In this document: positions 28,224 to 36,740 of the stretch, one piece after another | Layout: every line of letters begins with the position of its first letter | How positions within the stretch are numbered: position 1 is the first letter of the stretch | DNA from: Alphaproteobacteria bacterium Ga0077535 | GTDB lineage: Bacteria > Pseudomonadota > Alphaproteobacteria > Caulobacterales > Aquidulcibacteraceae | Length of the DNA: 64,000 bases | Assembly (NCBI GenBank): GCA_001464425.1 | Contig: LNEK01000026.1 | Location: 1 to 64,000 of the forward strand | Direction of reading: 5' to 3' | Notes under the pieces: model-generated | Seen by the model: the letters and a program-made list of their open reading frames with translations, nothing else | Told to the model about the DNA's origin: nothing | The model's database searches: none | Made by a program: the position numbers and the translations under genes

Positions 28224-28240
28224 ACTTTGAATATCAAAGT
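28224..28240. promoter_or_regulatory. 17-base palindrome upstream of DUF2306 gene
   Basis: ACTTTGA-ATA-TCAAAGT is a perfect inverted repeat, 18 bases before the DUF2306 start and close to its ribosome binding site. It is a good operator candidate; the regulator is not identified. Confidence 0.5.
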
Positions 28241-28257
28241 ATATCGCGGAGGTGAGC

Positions 28258-28788
28258 ATGAGCCAGGTTGAGCGGACATCCGAGGCGGGCGCCGAGCGGC
28301 GCATGGGTTGGGTGATTTTCGGCTGCTGCATGCTGCTGGTGGTCGCCGTTTTTGTGTTCACGCCAGGGGCGTGGAGCGTGGCGCTGCCGGAGACGCTGAA
28401 GTTCGACCTTGCCCCGCTCATGGCCGAGAGCGCGCTGGTCCAATTTCATCTGCTGACGGTCGCCATCGCGCTCGTGCTTGGTCCGGTGCAATTTCTGTTG
28501 CCGAAGGGGCGGGCGCTGCACCGGACGTTCGGTTGGATCTGGGCGGCGGCGATGCTGTCGACCGCGGTCGCCACGTTTTTCATCCGCGATATGCGCGACG
28601 GCCAGTTCAGTCCGATCCACATCTTCTCGGTGATGTCGCTGATCGGCGTGCCCATGGCTCTGTGGCTGGCGCGAGTGAAAGTCATGTCCCACGCGCAAGC
28701 GATGATCGGGCTCTATATCGGCCTCGTTATTGCCGGCGTCACTGCGGTCGCGCCGGGGCGTGTCATCTGGAACATGTTCTTCGGCTGA
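28258..28788 (+). CDS. DUF2306 membrane protein
   Basis: A 176-residue membrane protein with about four helices. LPKGRALHRTFGWIWAAAM and SPIHIFSVMSLIGVPMALW match the DUF2306 family, which carries conserved His residues (here HLLT, LHRT, IHIF, SHAQ) and may bind haem or a metal. Its function is unknown. ATG 28258 follows GGAGG; a GTG two codons earlier is possible. A palindrome lies directly upstream. Confidence 0.75.
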   Translation: MSQVERTSEAGAERRMGWVIFGCCMLLVVAVFVFTPGAWSVALPETLKFDLAPLMAESALVQFHLLTVAIALVLGPVQFLLPKGRALHRTFGWIWAAAMLSTAVATFFIRDMRDGQFSPIHIFSVMSLIGVPMALWLARVKVMSHAQAMIGLYIGLVIAGVTAVAPGRVIWNMFFG

Positions 28789-28869
28789 GCGCCATTCGCC
28801 GCATCACGTGACATAGCTCAGACACACTCTGCCGGTTTATCGTGGCGCGACGTGTGAGGGAGTTGCGGG

Positions 28870-29511
28870 ATGAGAGCTGGTGCGGTTGCGGTCGCGGTAA
28901 TCGTCGCGGGCATGGCGCTGATAGGTCCTGCGCAGGCGCAGCAGGCCGTCGGAGGGCCGTTCTTTTTGAGCCCGATGGGCGAGCCCTTCCGCGGCGACCA
29001 CGTTACGCCGCCCATTCGCACTTGGTTCAACGCCGCCGATCAAGATGGCGATGGACGCATCAGCCGGGCAGAGTTCGTCGCCCAGCCGCTGAACTTCTTT
29101 CTAACGACGTTCGACGCAAATCGCGACGGTACAGTCACCTCTTTGGAATCGAGCGCTATCTGGCGCGAGCAGGCGCCGGAGCTTGCTGCAGCGCGGCCAC
29201 CGCCAGCGCGGGCGCGTTCGCCGAGGCAGCCCAGCAGCGGCACGCCCGATCCGCGCGCACCTCGCGCCTCGCGCAATTCGGTTGAGCCCGATCCGCCCGC
29301 CATGATGGCGCACTTTGCGCTGTTCGATATCGTTGAGCCGGTGATGTCTTGCGACACCGATCTCAGCCGGCGCGTCACTCAAGCGGAGTATGAGGCTTGC
29401 GCGCTGCGGCGGTTCGCTTTGTTGGATACTGACGCAGACGGCTATTTCGCACTCGAGGATTCGCCGCGCGCGATGGCGTTGCTCGAGATCGGCACGCCGG
29501 CCCGCGATTAG
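28870..29511 (+). CDS. Periplasmic EF-hand calcium-binding protein
   Basis: A 213-residue exported protein (signal ends about AQAQQ, residue 25). It has EF-hand loops DQDGDGRISRAEF, DANRDGTVTSLE, a degenerate DTDLSRRVTQAE and DTDADGYFALED. Two pairs are separated by a Pro/Arg-rich linker (about 105-140). It probably binds calcium in the periplasm; its partner is unknown. The ATG at 28870 follows GGGAG. Confidence 0.8.
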   Translation: MRAGAVAVAVIVAGMALIGPAQAQQAVGGPFFLSPMGEPFRGDHVTPPIRTWFNAADQDGDGRISRAEFVAQPLNFFLTTFDANRDGTVTSLESSAIWREQAPELAAARPPPARARSPRQPSSGTPDPRAPRASRNSVEPDPPAMMAHFALFDIVEPVMSCDTDLSRRVTQAEYEACALRRFALLDTDADGYFALEDSPRAMALLEIGTPARD

Positions 29512-29547
29512 GCGGGAGCCTTATGGCCGGTGGCGCGTTCTGCTGCG

Positions 29548-29703
29548 ATGAACCGTCCCACCAATCCCGAACCCGATTCACCTGAGCCGCCGCCGCAACC
29601 ACCGACAGAGGTGCCCGAGCCGCCCGTCAGCGATCCGCCGCCACCGCCAGGTCCGCCTCCGCCGATCGTGGCGATGCCGATGCGCCGGGTCGTGTTGCAC
29701 TGA
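29548..29703 (+). CDS. Possible 51-residue proline-rich peptide
   Basis: The frame MNRPTNPEPDSPEPPPQPP... ends in PMRRVVLH and is followed nine bases later by a strong terminator. About 40 percent of residues are Pro. No clear ribosome binding site is present, so it may instead be a non-coding leader or the tail of the preceding transcript. Confidence 0.35.
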   Translation: MNRPTNPEPDSPEPPPQPPTEVPEPPVSDPPPPPGPPPPIVAMPMRRVVLH

Positions 29704-29711
29704 ACAAAAAA

Positions 29712-29747
29712 GAGCCGCCTCGCATAAACGAGGCGGCTCAATTTTTT
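29712..29747. terminator. Bidirectional intrinsic terminator
   Basis: A perfect 11-base stem GAGCCGCCTCG (29712-29722)/CGAGGCGGCTC (29729-29739), T-run on the right and A-run on the left. It ends both the EF-hand transcript and the reverse-strand RcnB gene. Confidence 0.92.
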
Positions 29748-29763
29748 GGCTCTGCTCGGCGCG

Positions 29764-30981
29764 TCAGTAATACATCATCGCGTCGAGGATCAGGCCGGTC
29801 GACACGACGATCAGCAGCACGTCGCGATCGACCATCACATACCGGCAGCCATAGGGAGCAGGCGGCAGGCGATAGTAGAGGTCGTACGGGATCGGCTCCC
29901 AATAGATGTTGTACGGCAGGATGTAGCCAACTTCCCAGCCGCGATACGGGCGCCGCCAGCCATCGTAGTTCCACCAATAGTAGTTATGGCCCCAGTAGCT
30001 GCCGATGATGATCGAGTAGCCGCGGTCGAAGTAATAGCCGTGCCGCACGTGATTCCAGTGTGAGTAGCGCGGCCGATCCCAATCGCGGTGCGAGTTGCGG
30101 TGGCGGCGCCAGCGATCTTCGTCGCGTCGTCCGTCACGGCCCCAATCGCCGCGTGTGAAATCACGGCCACCGCGATCGATGACGTTGCGGCCACGATCGA
30201 GTAAGCCGCTGTTGCGGTCACGGCCATTCCAATTGCCACGGCCATCGCCGCCACGGCCGTCACCGCCGCGACCATCGCCGTTCCAGGCGCCATCACGGCC
30301 GCGACCATCGCCGTCACGTCCGCGTCCGTCGCGACCGCCTGCGCCATCGCGCCCACGGCCATCGCCGTTCCAGTTGCCGCGGCCATCGCCGCCACGGCCG
30401 TCGCCGCCGCGATCGCGTCCTACGACGTTGCCCCGGCCTTCGCCTTGGCCGTTACCGTTCCAGTTGCCGCGACCATCGCCACCGCGACCATCGACATTTC
30501 CGCGGCCGTCGCCGCCGCGATCGCGGCCTACGACATTGCCACGACCTTCGCCTTGGCCGTTGCCATTCCAATTGCCGCGGCCGTCTCCGCCTCGGCCGCC
30601 ATTGGTGTTGGCGTCGCCGCGTCCACGACCACGTCCATCAACGGCCTCGCCGCGACCGCGTTCGGCGCCGCCGAGCAATCCTGAACTTGGGGCTGTTTCG
30701 CGTGGGCGCGGCGCTTCGGCTTGAACCGGGCGTTGCGGCTGCACGACTTGCGGGTCTGGCCTGCGGTCTCGATTTCCTTGATCGCCGCGCTGGCCGCGAT
30801 CGCCGCGGTTTTCACCACGATCGCCGCCGCGATTGCGTTGGCCGTCATCACCACCACGACCGCCGCGGTCGCCACGTTCGTGTCGGCCTCCGCGATCGTC
30901 ATTGCGCTGGGCGTAGGCTGGCGTCGCCACCCACGCTGTCGCGCTCAAAGCGGCGACCGCCGCAATGAGAGCTTTTTTCAT
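29764..30981 (-). CDS. RcnB-family protein with long Gly/Arg/Asp repeat region
   Basis: A 405-residue exported protein. Signal MKKALIAAVAALSATAWVATPAYAQ is followed by about 250 residues made of GDGRG/NWNG/GRDRGG-type repeats, with a 36-residue unit present twice. The C-terminal 120 residues match RcnB (nickel/cobalt homeostasis family): WEVGYILPYNIYWEP, YYRLPPAPYGCRYVMVDRD and a final hydrophobic ILLIVVSTGLILDAM-like strand. RcnB of E. coli is a small periplasmic protein affecting metal export; this one is several times longer. The Arg/Gly/Asp tract could bind metal, polyanions or cell wall. It is divergent from nothing related. Confidence 0.8.
   Translation of the reverse strand: MKKALIAAVAALSATAWVATPAYAQRNDDRGGRHERGDRGGRGGDDGQRNRGGDRGENRGDRGQRGDQGNRDRRPDPQVVQPQRPVQAEAPRPRETAPSSGLLGGAERGRGEAVDGRGRGRGDANTNGGRGGDGRGNWNGNGQGEGRGNVVGRDRGGDGRGNVDGRGGDGRGNWNGNGQGEGRGNVVGRDRGGDGRGGDGRGNWNGDGRGRDGAGGRDGRGRDGDGRGRDGAWNGDGRGGDGRGGDGRGNWNGRDRNSGLLDRGRNVIDRGGRDFTRGDWGRDGRRDEDRWRRHRNSHRDWDRPRYSHWNHVRHGYYFDRGYSIIIGSYWGHNYYWWNYDGWRRPYRGWEVGYILPYNIYWEPIPYDLYYRLPPAPYGCRYVMVDRDVLLIVVSTGLILDAMMYY
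30400..30615. repeat. Coding tandem repeat of about 108 bases
   Basis: Two near-identical 108-base units (36 codons) within the RcnB-family gene, for example around 30400-30500 and 30508-30608. Shorter GCCGCGACCATCGCC-like units surround them. They differ at scattered third positions, so the duplication is not recent, and the array is likely to vary between strains. Confidence 0.75.
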
Positions 30982-31075
30982 CTTGAGGCTCCCTGTGCGC
31001 CTTACGGCGCACCCTCGCCCTGTAACCTTGTTGAACGGCGGCTGAACCGTACCTGAATGAACGCTGAGCGGCGAT

Positions 31076-31717
31076 CTAAGCCAGCTTCATGCCGTTCAGC
31101 AGGAACTTTACGGCCCGCTGCACGTGCGCTTTCAGTTCGGCGTCGGAGACCGAATATGCCGCCTCGCTGATGGCCTGGAAGTGGTGGTGGCTGCGCAGCA
31201 ATTCGATGAAGTAGGAGAGGCACTCGCGGGCGTCGCTATCGCTCAGTCCGGCGTGAACGAGCTGCGCGTGGAGTTCATCTTGAACTTGGCTCATGCCGCC
31301 GGACGTAAAATAGCGCCGCATCTCGGCAGGCAGTTTCGGACCTTCGCTCACCATGATCCGGTAAAAGGCGAGGCTGTCCTTCTGCAGCAGCCGGCGCAGG
31401 AAGTGTTCGCCTACAGTCTGCAACGCTTGTTCGAGCGGCAAATGGTCAACACGTTCCGGGCGCATCTCGCGTGCGAAGCGGTCGTGCTGATCCTGCATGA
31501 AGGCGAAGAACAGGCCTTCCTTGTTGCCGAACTGGGAGTAGAGGGTTGCGAGTGATCCGCCGGCCAAACGCACAACGTCGTTCACGCTGGCGGCTTCGTA
31601 GCCCTGGTCGAGAAAGACTTGCCGCGCGGCCTGCAGGAACGCCTGCCGCCGCGCGACGCCGCGATCTACTGGTCGCGCGTCGGTTTTATCTTCGGTGGGC
31701 GGGGCGCTTGCTGTCAT
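31076..31717 (-). CDS. TetR/AcrR-family regulator (AefR-like)
   Basis: A 213-residue TetR-family protein. The helix-turn-helix is at about 24-70 (RQAFLQAARQVFLDQGYEAASVNDVVRLAGGSLATLYSQFGNKEGLFFAFM). The C-terminal domain has LAFYRIMVSEGPKLPAEMRRYF, typical of the AefR-like subgroup. ATG 31717 was chosen over a form reaching 31762, because the latter would run into a palindrome that looks like its operator. Regulated genes are not obvious; none adjacent is divergent. Confidence 0.8.
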   Translation of the reverse strand: MTASAPPTEDKTDARPVDRGVARRQAFLQAARQVFLDQGYEAASVNDVVRLAGGSLATLYSQFGNKEGLFFAFMQDQHDRFAREMRPERVDHLPLEQALQTVGEHFLRRLLQKDSLAFYRIMVSEGPKLPAEMRRYFTSGGMSQVQDELHAQLVHAGLSDSDARECLSYFIELLRSHHHFQAISEAAYSVSDAELKAHVQRAVKFLLNGMKLA

Positions 31718-31759
31718 GTTGCTTCGTTGGGGACGATACCGCCCAGCAAATCTGTCGTG

Positions 31760-31772
31760 CAAGCACTGCTTG
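31760..31772. promoter_or_regulatory. Candidate autoregulatory palindrome of TetR
   Basis: CAAGCA-C-TGCTTG, a perfect odd palindrome, lies 43 bases upstream of the TetR start. Confidence 0.4.
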
Positions 31773-31897
31773 AGCCGATCGTAGCCCCGATTACATAAGA
31801 TGCTAGCGCCAGATTGCGCAAAGAACCTGCAAAATTATGCCTAAAGACGTGGGATTGCGGGTCTTGCCGGCCCGCGAAGCCGCAGGGCGAAAGTGTC

Positions 31898-32041
31898 ATG
31901 CGACGCTTAGGCGCTCACGGCGCTTGCGCGCTTTTGCTTGTGATTACTATTTTCATCATCAACTGGTTTGTGAGCGGGCGTTTTTGCGAAGCGACGCACA
32001 ACGCGTACGTTCGCGGTATCGCGGCGCGTGGAATTGCTTAG
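31898..32041 (+). CDS. Possible 47-residue single-helix membrane protein
   Basis: MRRLGAHGACALLLVITIF... holds one strong hydrophobic helix (about 8-26) followed by a short polar tail containing a Cys and His (RFCEATHN). An AGGGCGA sequence lies seven bases before the ATG. Size and topology fit a small membrane protein, but I know no homologue. It converges with the peroxidase gene, four bases apart. Confidence 0.4.
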   Translation: MRRLGAHGACALLLVITIFIINWFVSGRFCEATHNAYVRGIAARGIA

Positions 32042-32045
32042 CGCA

Positions 32046-32534
32046 CTAGGCGCAGAGCGCTTCTTTGATGGCGTCCAGCATGTCGGGCGCGAGCGGGGCG
32101 GTCTTGGAGCCGTACGCGCCGATGAGTTCGCCGTCTTTCCCGATTAGGTATTTGTGGAAATTCCAGCGCGGCAGCGCGCTCTCGCCAAGCTCTTCTGCGA
32201 CCCATTGGTAGAACGGGTGACGGCGTGCTGGTGAGCTGATCTCGACCTTGTCCGTCATTGGGAAGGTCACGTGATAGGAGGTGTCGCAGAACTCGCGAAT
32301 CTCGCGGGCTTCGCCTGGCTCCTGATGACCGAAATCGTTGCAAGGCACGCCAACGATCACAAGACCCTTGCTGACTTTTGCTTCGTACAGTGACTCGAGG
32401 TCACGGTATTGCGAGGTGAAGCCGCACGCGCTCGCCACGTTGACGACGAGGATCGCCTTGCCGGCAAACTCCTCGAGCTTAATCTCGCCGGGCTCGTCGA
32501 GCTTAGCGAAGCTGAAATCGTGCGCGTTGGTCAT
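32046..32534 (-). CDS. Glutathione peroxidase-family protein
   Basis: A 162-residue thiol peroxidase of the GPx family. The peroxidatic Cys37 is in NVASACGFTSQY and Trp124-Asn125 in RWNFHKYL. The usual catalytic Gln in CNQFG is Asp here (VPCNDFGHQEPG, Asp67), a variant I believe occurs in other proteobacterial members. Cys83 in FCDTSYHVTFPM may be resolving, making the enzyme thioredoxin-dependent. It removes hydroperoxides in the cytoplasm. It is divergent from ileS. An extension to 32660 is unlike the family. Confidence 0.85.
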   Translation of the reverse strand: MTNAHDFSFAKLDEPGEIKLEEFAGKAILVVNVASACGFTSQYRDLESLYEAKVSKGLVIVGVPCNDFGHQEPGEAREIREFCDTSYHVTFPMTDKVEISSPARRHPFYQWVAEELGESALPRWNFHKYLIGKDGELIGAYGSKTAPLAPDMLDAIKEALCA

Positions 32535-32766
32535 GGTTGTGTTGTTCTTACGGGAAGGCGGGGCATTTAGACCTCTGGAGCGCCCTCGGCAATGCATGTG
32601 GCGTTCCGCGAACCGGGGTGATACAGGCCAACACGTGACTGTGACCCACCGTTCCCCCATAGCCAGCCTCCGAATTTGAGGCCCGGCCCACGTTGAGCCC
32701 GAAAAGTCGGTGCTCCGCGGGACCGGGACGGCTACATCACATTCGCTTCACTGGAGAATTGACCTC

Positions 32767-35736
32767 ATGGCCGACGCGCCGGCTGGTCGCGATTATCGCG
32801 AGACTGTCTTTTTGCCCGACTTGCCGGGCGATCCATTTCCGCTGCGCGCGGGGCTGCCGAAGAAGGAGCCCGAGCGTGTGAAGTATTGGGCCGAGATCGG
32901 GCTCTATCATCTGCTGCGCAAAGAAGCGGCGGCGCGGCCGAAGGTCGTGTTTCACGATGGCCCGCCTTACGCCAACGGCGCGATCCATATCGGGCACGCG
33001 GAAAACAAAATCCTGAAAGACTTCGTGGTGCGCACGAAGCAGATGGCCGGCTTCGATTGCGATTACGTGCCGGGCTGGGACTGCCACGGCCTGCCGATCG
33101 AGTGGAAGGTCGAAGAAGATTTTCGCAAAGCCGGGCGTAAGAAGTCTGAGGTGCCGGCGGTTGAGTTTCGCCGCGCGTGCCGCGAGTACGCGGACAAATG
33201 GATCCCGCTGCAACGAGATGAGTTTCGGCGCTTAGGCATCGAAGGCGATTGGGACAATTACTACACGACAATGAGCTTCGACGCCGAAGCTGCAATCGCG
33301 CGTGAGTTTCTGCGCGTGGTGCGGACAGGGCTTGTCTATCGCGGTTCGAAGCCGGTGATGTGGAGCCCGGTGGAGCGGACTTCGCTGGCGGAAGCGGAGG
33401 TGGAGTATCAGGAGAAAACGAGCCCGACGATCTGGGTGAAGTTCGAGATCAATGGCTACGACATCACGCAAAACCTTGGCGGTGGCGTCAATGTAGTGAT
33501 CTGGACCACGACTCCTTGGACGATCCCCGGCAACCGGGCGATCGCTTACAATCCCTCGATCAAGTACGGCCTCTACCAGGTAGAAGAGATCGAAAAAGAC
33601 CTCCCGTTTGAACCATGGGTTCGTGCAGGCGAGAAGTTTGTGCTCGCAGATGCTCGCGCAGCAGACACTTTTGCTGCCGCGAAGGCGTCTCGCTACACGC
33701 GCCTTCAGGATATTGATCCATCCAAGATCGATTCATGCCGTCACCCGTTCGATGAATGGCAGAAAACGCCAGACAAGGGCGGTGAGTACGCGTTCGGCGT
33801 CCCGCTGCTCGCAGGCGATCATGTCACTGACGATGCTGGTACGGGCTTCGTTCATACCGCGCCGGGGCATGGCGCTGACGACTTCATCATCTGGACCAAG
33901 CACTTCGGCCAAGAAGGGATCCCGTTCACCGTAGACGAAGAGGGTCGCTTCACGAAGGAAGCGCCGGGTTTTGAGGGGCTGGAAATCATTCAGCTCGAAG
34001 GCAAAGGTCTCGGCAAGGATGGGCCAGCGAACAAGGCAGTGATCGATGCGCTCATCGAAGAGCATGCGCTGCTCGCGCGCGGTCAGCTCAAGCACTCCTA
34101 CCCGCACTCGTGGCGCTCCAAAGCGCCGCTAATCTTCCGCAACACGCCGCAATGGTTCATCGCGCTCGATAAGTCGTACCGCGATGGCAAGACGCTGCGC
34201 CAGGTAGCGCTCGATGAAATCGATCGCGTCGATTGGGGGCAGAAGCGGACCGGCGAGACGAAGGATTACAACCGCATCCGCGGCATGATCGAGGATCGGC
34301 CCGATTGGCTGGTGTCGCGTCAGCGCGCCTGGGGCGTGCCGCTGCCGATCTTTGTTAGCAAAAGCGACGGCTCGATCCTGCAGGACGACGAAGTCGATGC
34401 GCGCATCTTTGCGGCGATGAAAGCAGGCGGCGCTGACGTTTGGTGGGCGACGCCGGCGCAGGATTTCTTGGGCGCGAAGTACAAAGCTGAGGACTACGAG
34501 AAGGTCGAGGACATTCTGGATGTCTGGTTCGACTCAGGCTCCACGCACGCCTTCGTCATCGGCAATCCCGAGGCGCCGACGCGGCCTTCGTTCGTGAACC
34601 CGGTTTCGACCATCTATCTCGAAGGCTCGGACCAGCATCGCGGCTGGTTTCATTCGTCGTTGCTGGAAAGCTGCGCGACGCGCGGCAAGGCGCCGTACGA
34701 TGAAGTGATCACCCACGGCTTCACGATGGACGAGAAGGGCATGAAGATGTCCAAGTCCATCGGCAACACCATCGAGCCGCAGAAGATCGCCGAGCAGAAC
34801 GGCATCGAAATCTTACGTCTGCTGATCGCGTCGGCCGAGTACGGCGACGATCTCAGGCTCGGCAAGATCATGATCGATCAATCGGGCGAGATGTACCGCA
34901 AGCTGCGCAATACGCTGCGGTTTTGTCTCGGCGCCTTACGCGGGTTCGAGGATGGCGAACGTGTGCCGCTCGATCGCGACCTGCCGTTGATGGAACGCTG
35001 GCTGCTCCATCGCTTGCACGAAGTCGATCGCGATGTCCGCCGGGGCTACGACACCTATCAATGGCGCGTTGCGCTTTCGGCGATCGTCGAGTTCTGCAAC
35101 GTCGATCTCTCGGCCTTCTACGTCGATGTTCGCAAGGACGCGCTTTATTGCGACGCGCCAAGCTCATTCCGTCGCCGCGCGTGCCGCTCGGTGTTGGATG
35201 AGACGTTCTCGCGTCTCACAGCGTGGCTTGCGCCGATCATGCCGTTCACGGCTGAAGAAGCGTGGCTGACGCGCTTTCCGGAAAGCGTTTCCGTACACTT
35301 GCGCACATTCCCGGAAACGCCAGTGGCGTGGGAAGATGATTTCGCGGGTGAGGAGATGGCGAAGCTCCGCGAAGCGCGCGCTGTCGTTACGGGCGCGCTG
35401 GAAGTGGCGCGGCGCGAGAAAGTGATTGGCGCTGCGCTTGAAGCCTGCCCGCGTGTGTTCGTTGCGGACGACGCGCTGCGTGCTTCGCTGCAGGCGATCG
35501 ACTTTGCAGAACTTTGCATCACCAGCGGCATCGTCATCGAAGCGGGCGAGGGGCCGGCCGATGCGTTCCGCTTGCCGGAGATGTCTGGTGTTGCGGTCGT
35601 GATCGAAAAAACGCCGGGCGTGAAGTGCGCGCGGTCGTGGAAGTATTTCGACCCCGCCACCGCCGACCCGCGCTACCCAGACATCACCCCGCGCGATGCT
35701 GAAGCGGTCGCGGCGTGGGATGCGGCGCGGGGCTAG
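32767..35736 (+). CDS. ileS: Isoleucyl-tRNA synthetase
   Basis: A 989-residue class I synthetase. The HIGH motif is at 74-77 (GAIHIGHAENKIL) and KMSKS at 660-664. The editing (CP1) domain has WTTTPWTIPGN and TGFVHTAPGHGADDF with its threonine-rich and HGADD signatures. The C-terminal zinc knuckle found in many bacterial IleRS is degenerate: only KCARSW (Cys954) remains and the second Cys pair is absent. ATG 32767 follows GGAGAA. The stop shares CTAG with the opposing gene. lspA, its common operon partner, lies downstream past that reverse-strand gene. Confidence 0.96.
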   Translation: MADAPAGRDYRETVFLPDLPGDPFPLRAGLPKKEPERVKYWAEIGLYHLLRKEAAARPKVVFHDGPPYANGAIHIGHAENKILKDFVVRTKQMAGFDCDYVPGWDCHGLPIEWKVEEDFRKAGRKKSEVPAVEFRRACREYADKWIPLQRDEFRRLGIEGDWDNYYTTMSFDAEAAIAREFLRVVRTGLVYRGSKPVMWSPVERTSLAEAEVEYQEKTSPTIWVKFEINGYDITQNLGGGVNVVIWTTTPWTIPGNRAIAYNPSIKYGLYQVEEIEKDLPFEPWVRAGEKFVLADARAADTFAAAKASRYTRLQDIDPSKIDSCRHPFDEWQKTPDKGGEYAFGVPLLAGDHVTDDAGTGFVHTAPGHGADDFIIWTKHFGQEGIPFTVDEEGRFTKEAPGFEGLEIIQLEGKGLGKDGPANKAVIDALIEEHALLARGQLKHSYPHSWRSKAPLIFRNTPQWFIALDKSYRDGKTLRQVALDEIDRVDWGQKRTGETKDYNRIRGMIEDRPDWLVSRQRAWGVPLPIFVSKSDGSILQDDEVDARIFAAMKAGGADVWWATPAQDFLGAKYKAEDYEKVEDILDVWFDSGSTHAFVIGNPEAPTRPSFVNPVSTIYLEGSDQHRGWFHSSLLESCATRGKAPYDEVITHGFTMDEKGMKMSKSIGNTIEPQKIAEQNGIEILRLLIASAEYGDDLRLGKIMIDQSGEMYRKLRNTLRFCLGALRGFEDGERVPLDRDLPLMERWLLHRLHEVDRDVRRGYDTYQWRVALSAIVEFCNVDLSAFYVDVRKDALYCDAPSSFRRRACRSVLDETFSRLTAWLAPIMPFTAEEAWLTRFPESVSVHLRTFPETPVAWEDDFAGEEMAKLREARAVVTGALEVARREKVIGAALEACPRVFVADDALRASLQAIDFAELCITSGIVIEAGEGPADAFRLPEMSGVAVVIEKTPGVKCARSWKYFDPATADPRYPDITPRDAEAVAAWDAARG

Positions 35737-36659
35737 TTTGCGACTAAATTCGCAAAGCACGCGCCGGGTCTGTCCAGGCCGTGCCGCGCGAGGCACATCG
35801 CGTCCTCGTTAGCGTCGTGCGCCACCGAAGCGCATTGCCTGAACTGTAGCTGCTCCAGCGCCAAGCATTGCTGCAAGTGCGGATCGTCGAGTATCGCCGC
35901 TACGCGCGCGTCTCCGCTCTCGGTGGCGCCGACGATGAAGAGTGCTGCGAGCGTCAACATTCGGTCCGTGCCGCCTGCATGGCGTTCGCGCAACGCGCGG
36001 TGCGGGGAGCGCGGTGAATTTCGCTGTGCGAGCGCATCCCAGAAACGGCGTCCGCCAAATGCGTCGGCATCGCTGAGTGGCGCGGCGCCTAAAGCGGCAA
36101 TGTGCAACCGCGCCTCACTCGACACGCGCTCGGGGCGCATCACGCGTAGCCGCTCTGTGCGCGCGCCGCCGCGATCGGTCATGCCGGCCCAACCGCGCGC
36201 ATCGAGCGCATCGCCCAGAGCATCATAACGCGCTGCGGCGAGCGTGAAGCGTGCGCTGTCGGCGTCGGCGGCGTTGAGGATGATCTGCACCGCTTCGCTC
36301 GCGCCAGGCGGACGCCGCCGTGCGTAGGTCACGTCGCTGCGCAATTGGCGCAGCACGGGCGCGCGCCCGGCAGCGGTCACCCGGCTGCGCACGCCTCGCA
36401 CAAAGGCCGGCGATTGCGCTGCAGAAAGGGCGCCGTACGCGACCCAACCGCGCGCGACGCGCGCCGGTTCGTGCCGCGCCGCCAGTTCAAGCGCGCTATC
36501 GAGCGCGGCTTCACTGGTGATGTCGGCGTCGAGCAGGGCCGAAATGTCACTTTGGTAGAGCGCGTAGGCGTCGAGCGCCCGGTGCAGGGGATCGGTCTGC
36601 GCCCAGGCTGGCGTGGTGGCGGCGATCAGGAAGCTCAGTGCGGCAGCGATGAAGCGCAT
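35733..36659 (-). CDS. Secreted protein of unknown function between ileS and lspA
   Basis: A 308-residue protein with a signal peptide (MRFIAAALSFLIAATTPAWAQ). The body is helical and Ala/Arg-rich. The last 50 residues hold four Cys (LQQCLALEQLQFRQCASV, DAMCLARHG, GACFANL), likely two disulfides. I do not recognise a characterised family; similar proteins appear to exist next to lspA in related genomes, but that is memory, not shown here. ATG 36659 was chosen at the signal peptide. Its stop overlaps ileS by four bases. Confidence 0.7.
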   Translation of the reverse strand: MRFIAAALSFLIAATTPAWAQTDPLHRALDAYALYQSDISALLDADITSEAALDSALELAARHEPARVARGWVAYGALSAAQSPAFVRGVRSRVTAAGRAPVLRQLRSDVTYARRRPPGASEAVQIILNAADADSARFTLAAARYDALGDALDARGWAGMTDRGGARTERLRVMRPERVSSEARLHIAALGAAPLSDADAFGGRRFWDALAQRNSPRSPHRALRERHAGGTDRMLTLAALFIVGATESGDARVAAILDDPHLQQCLALEQLQFRQCASVAHDANEDAMCLARHGLDRPGACFANLVAN

Positions 36660-36740
36660 GCTGCGAGCTTGGACCAAGGGGGCGGGGAAACGAAGTGGCC
36701 GCCTTGCCCGCGTCTGCGGGCCCGTCCATAACCCGCGCCC

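Noticed and set aside
30170..30700. Repeat array considered as a CRISPR
   Set aside because: Units are contiguous, in frame, without unique spacers, and encode a repeated protein tract.
30095..30724. Pro/Ser/Arg-repeat frame opposite the RcnB-family gene
   Set aside because: It simply reflects the Gly/Arg repeats on the coding strand, where the signal peptide and RcnB domain are found.
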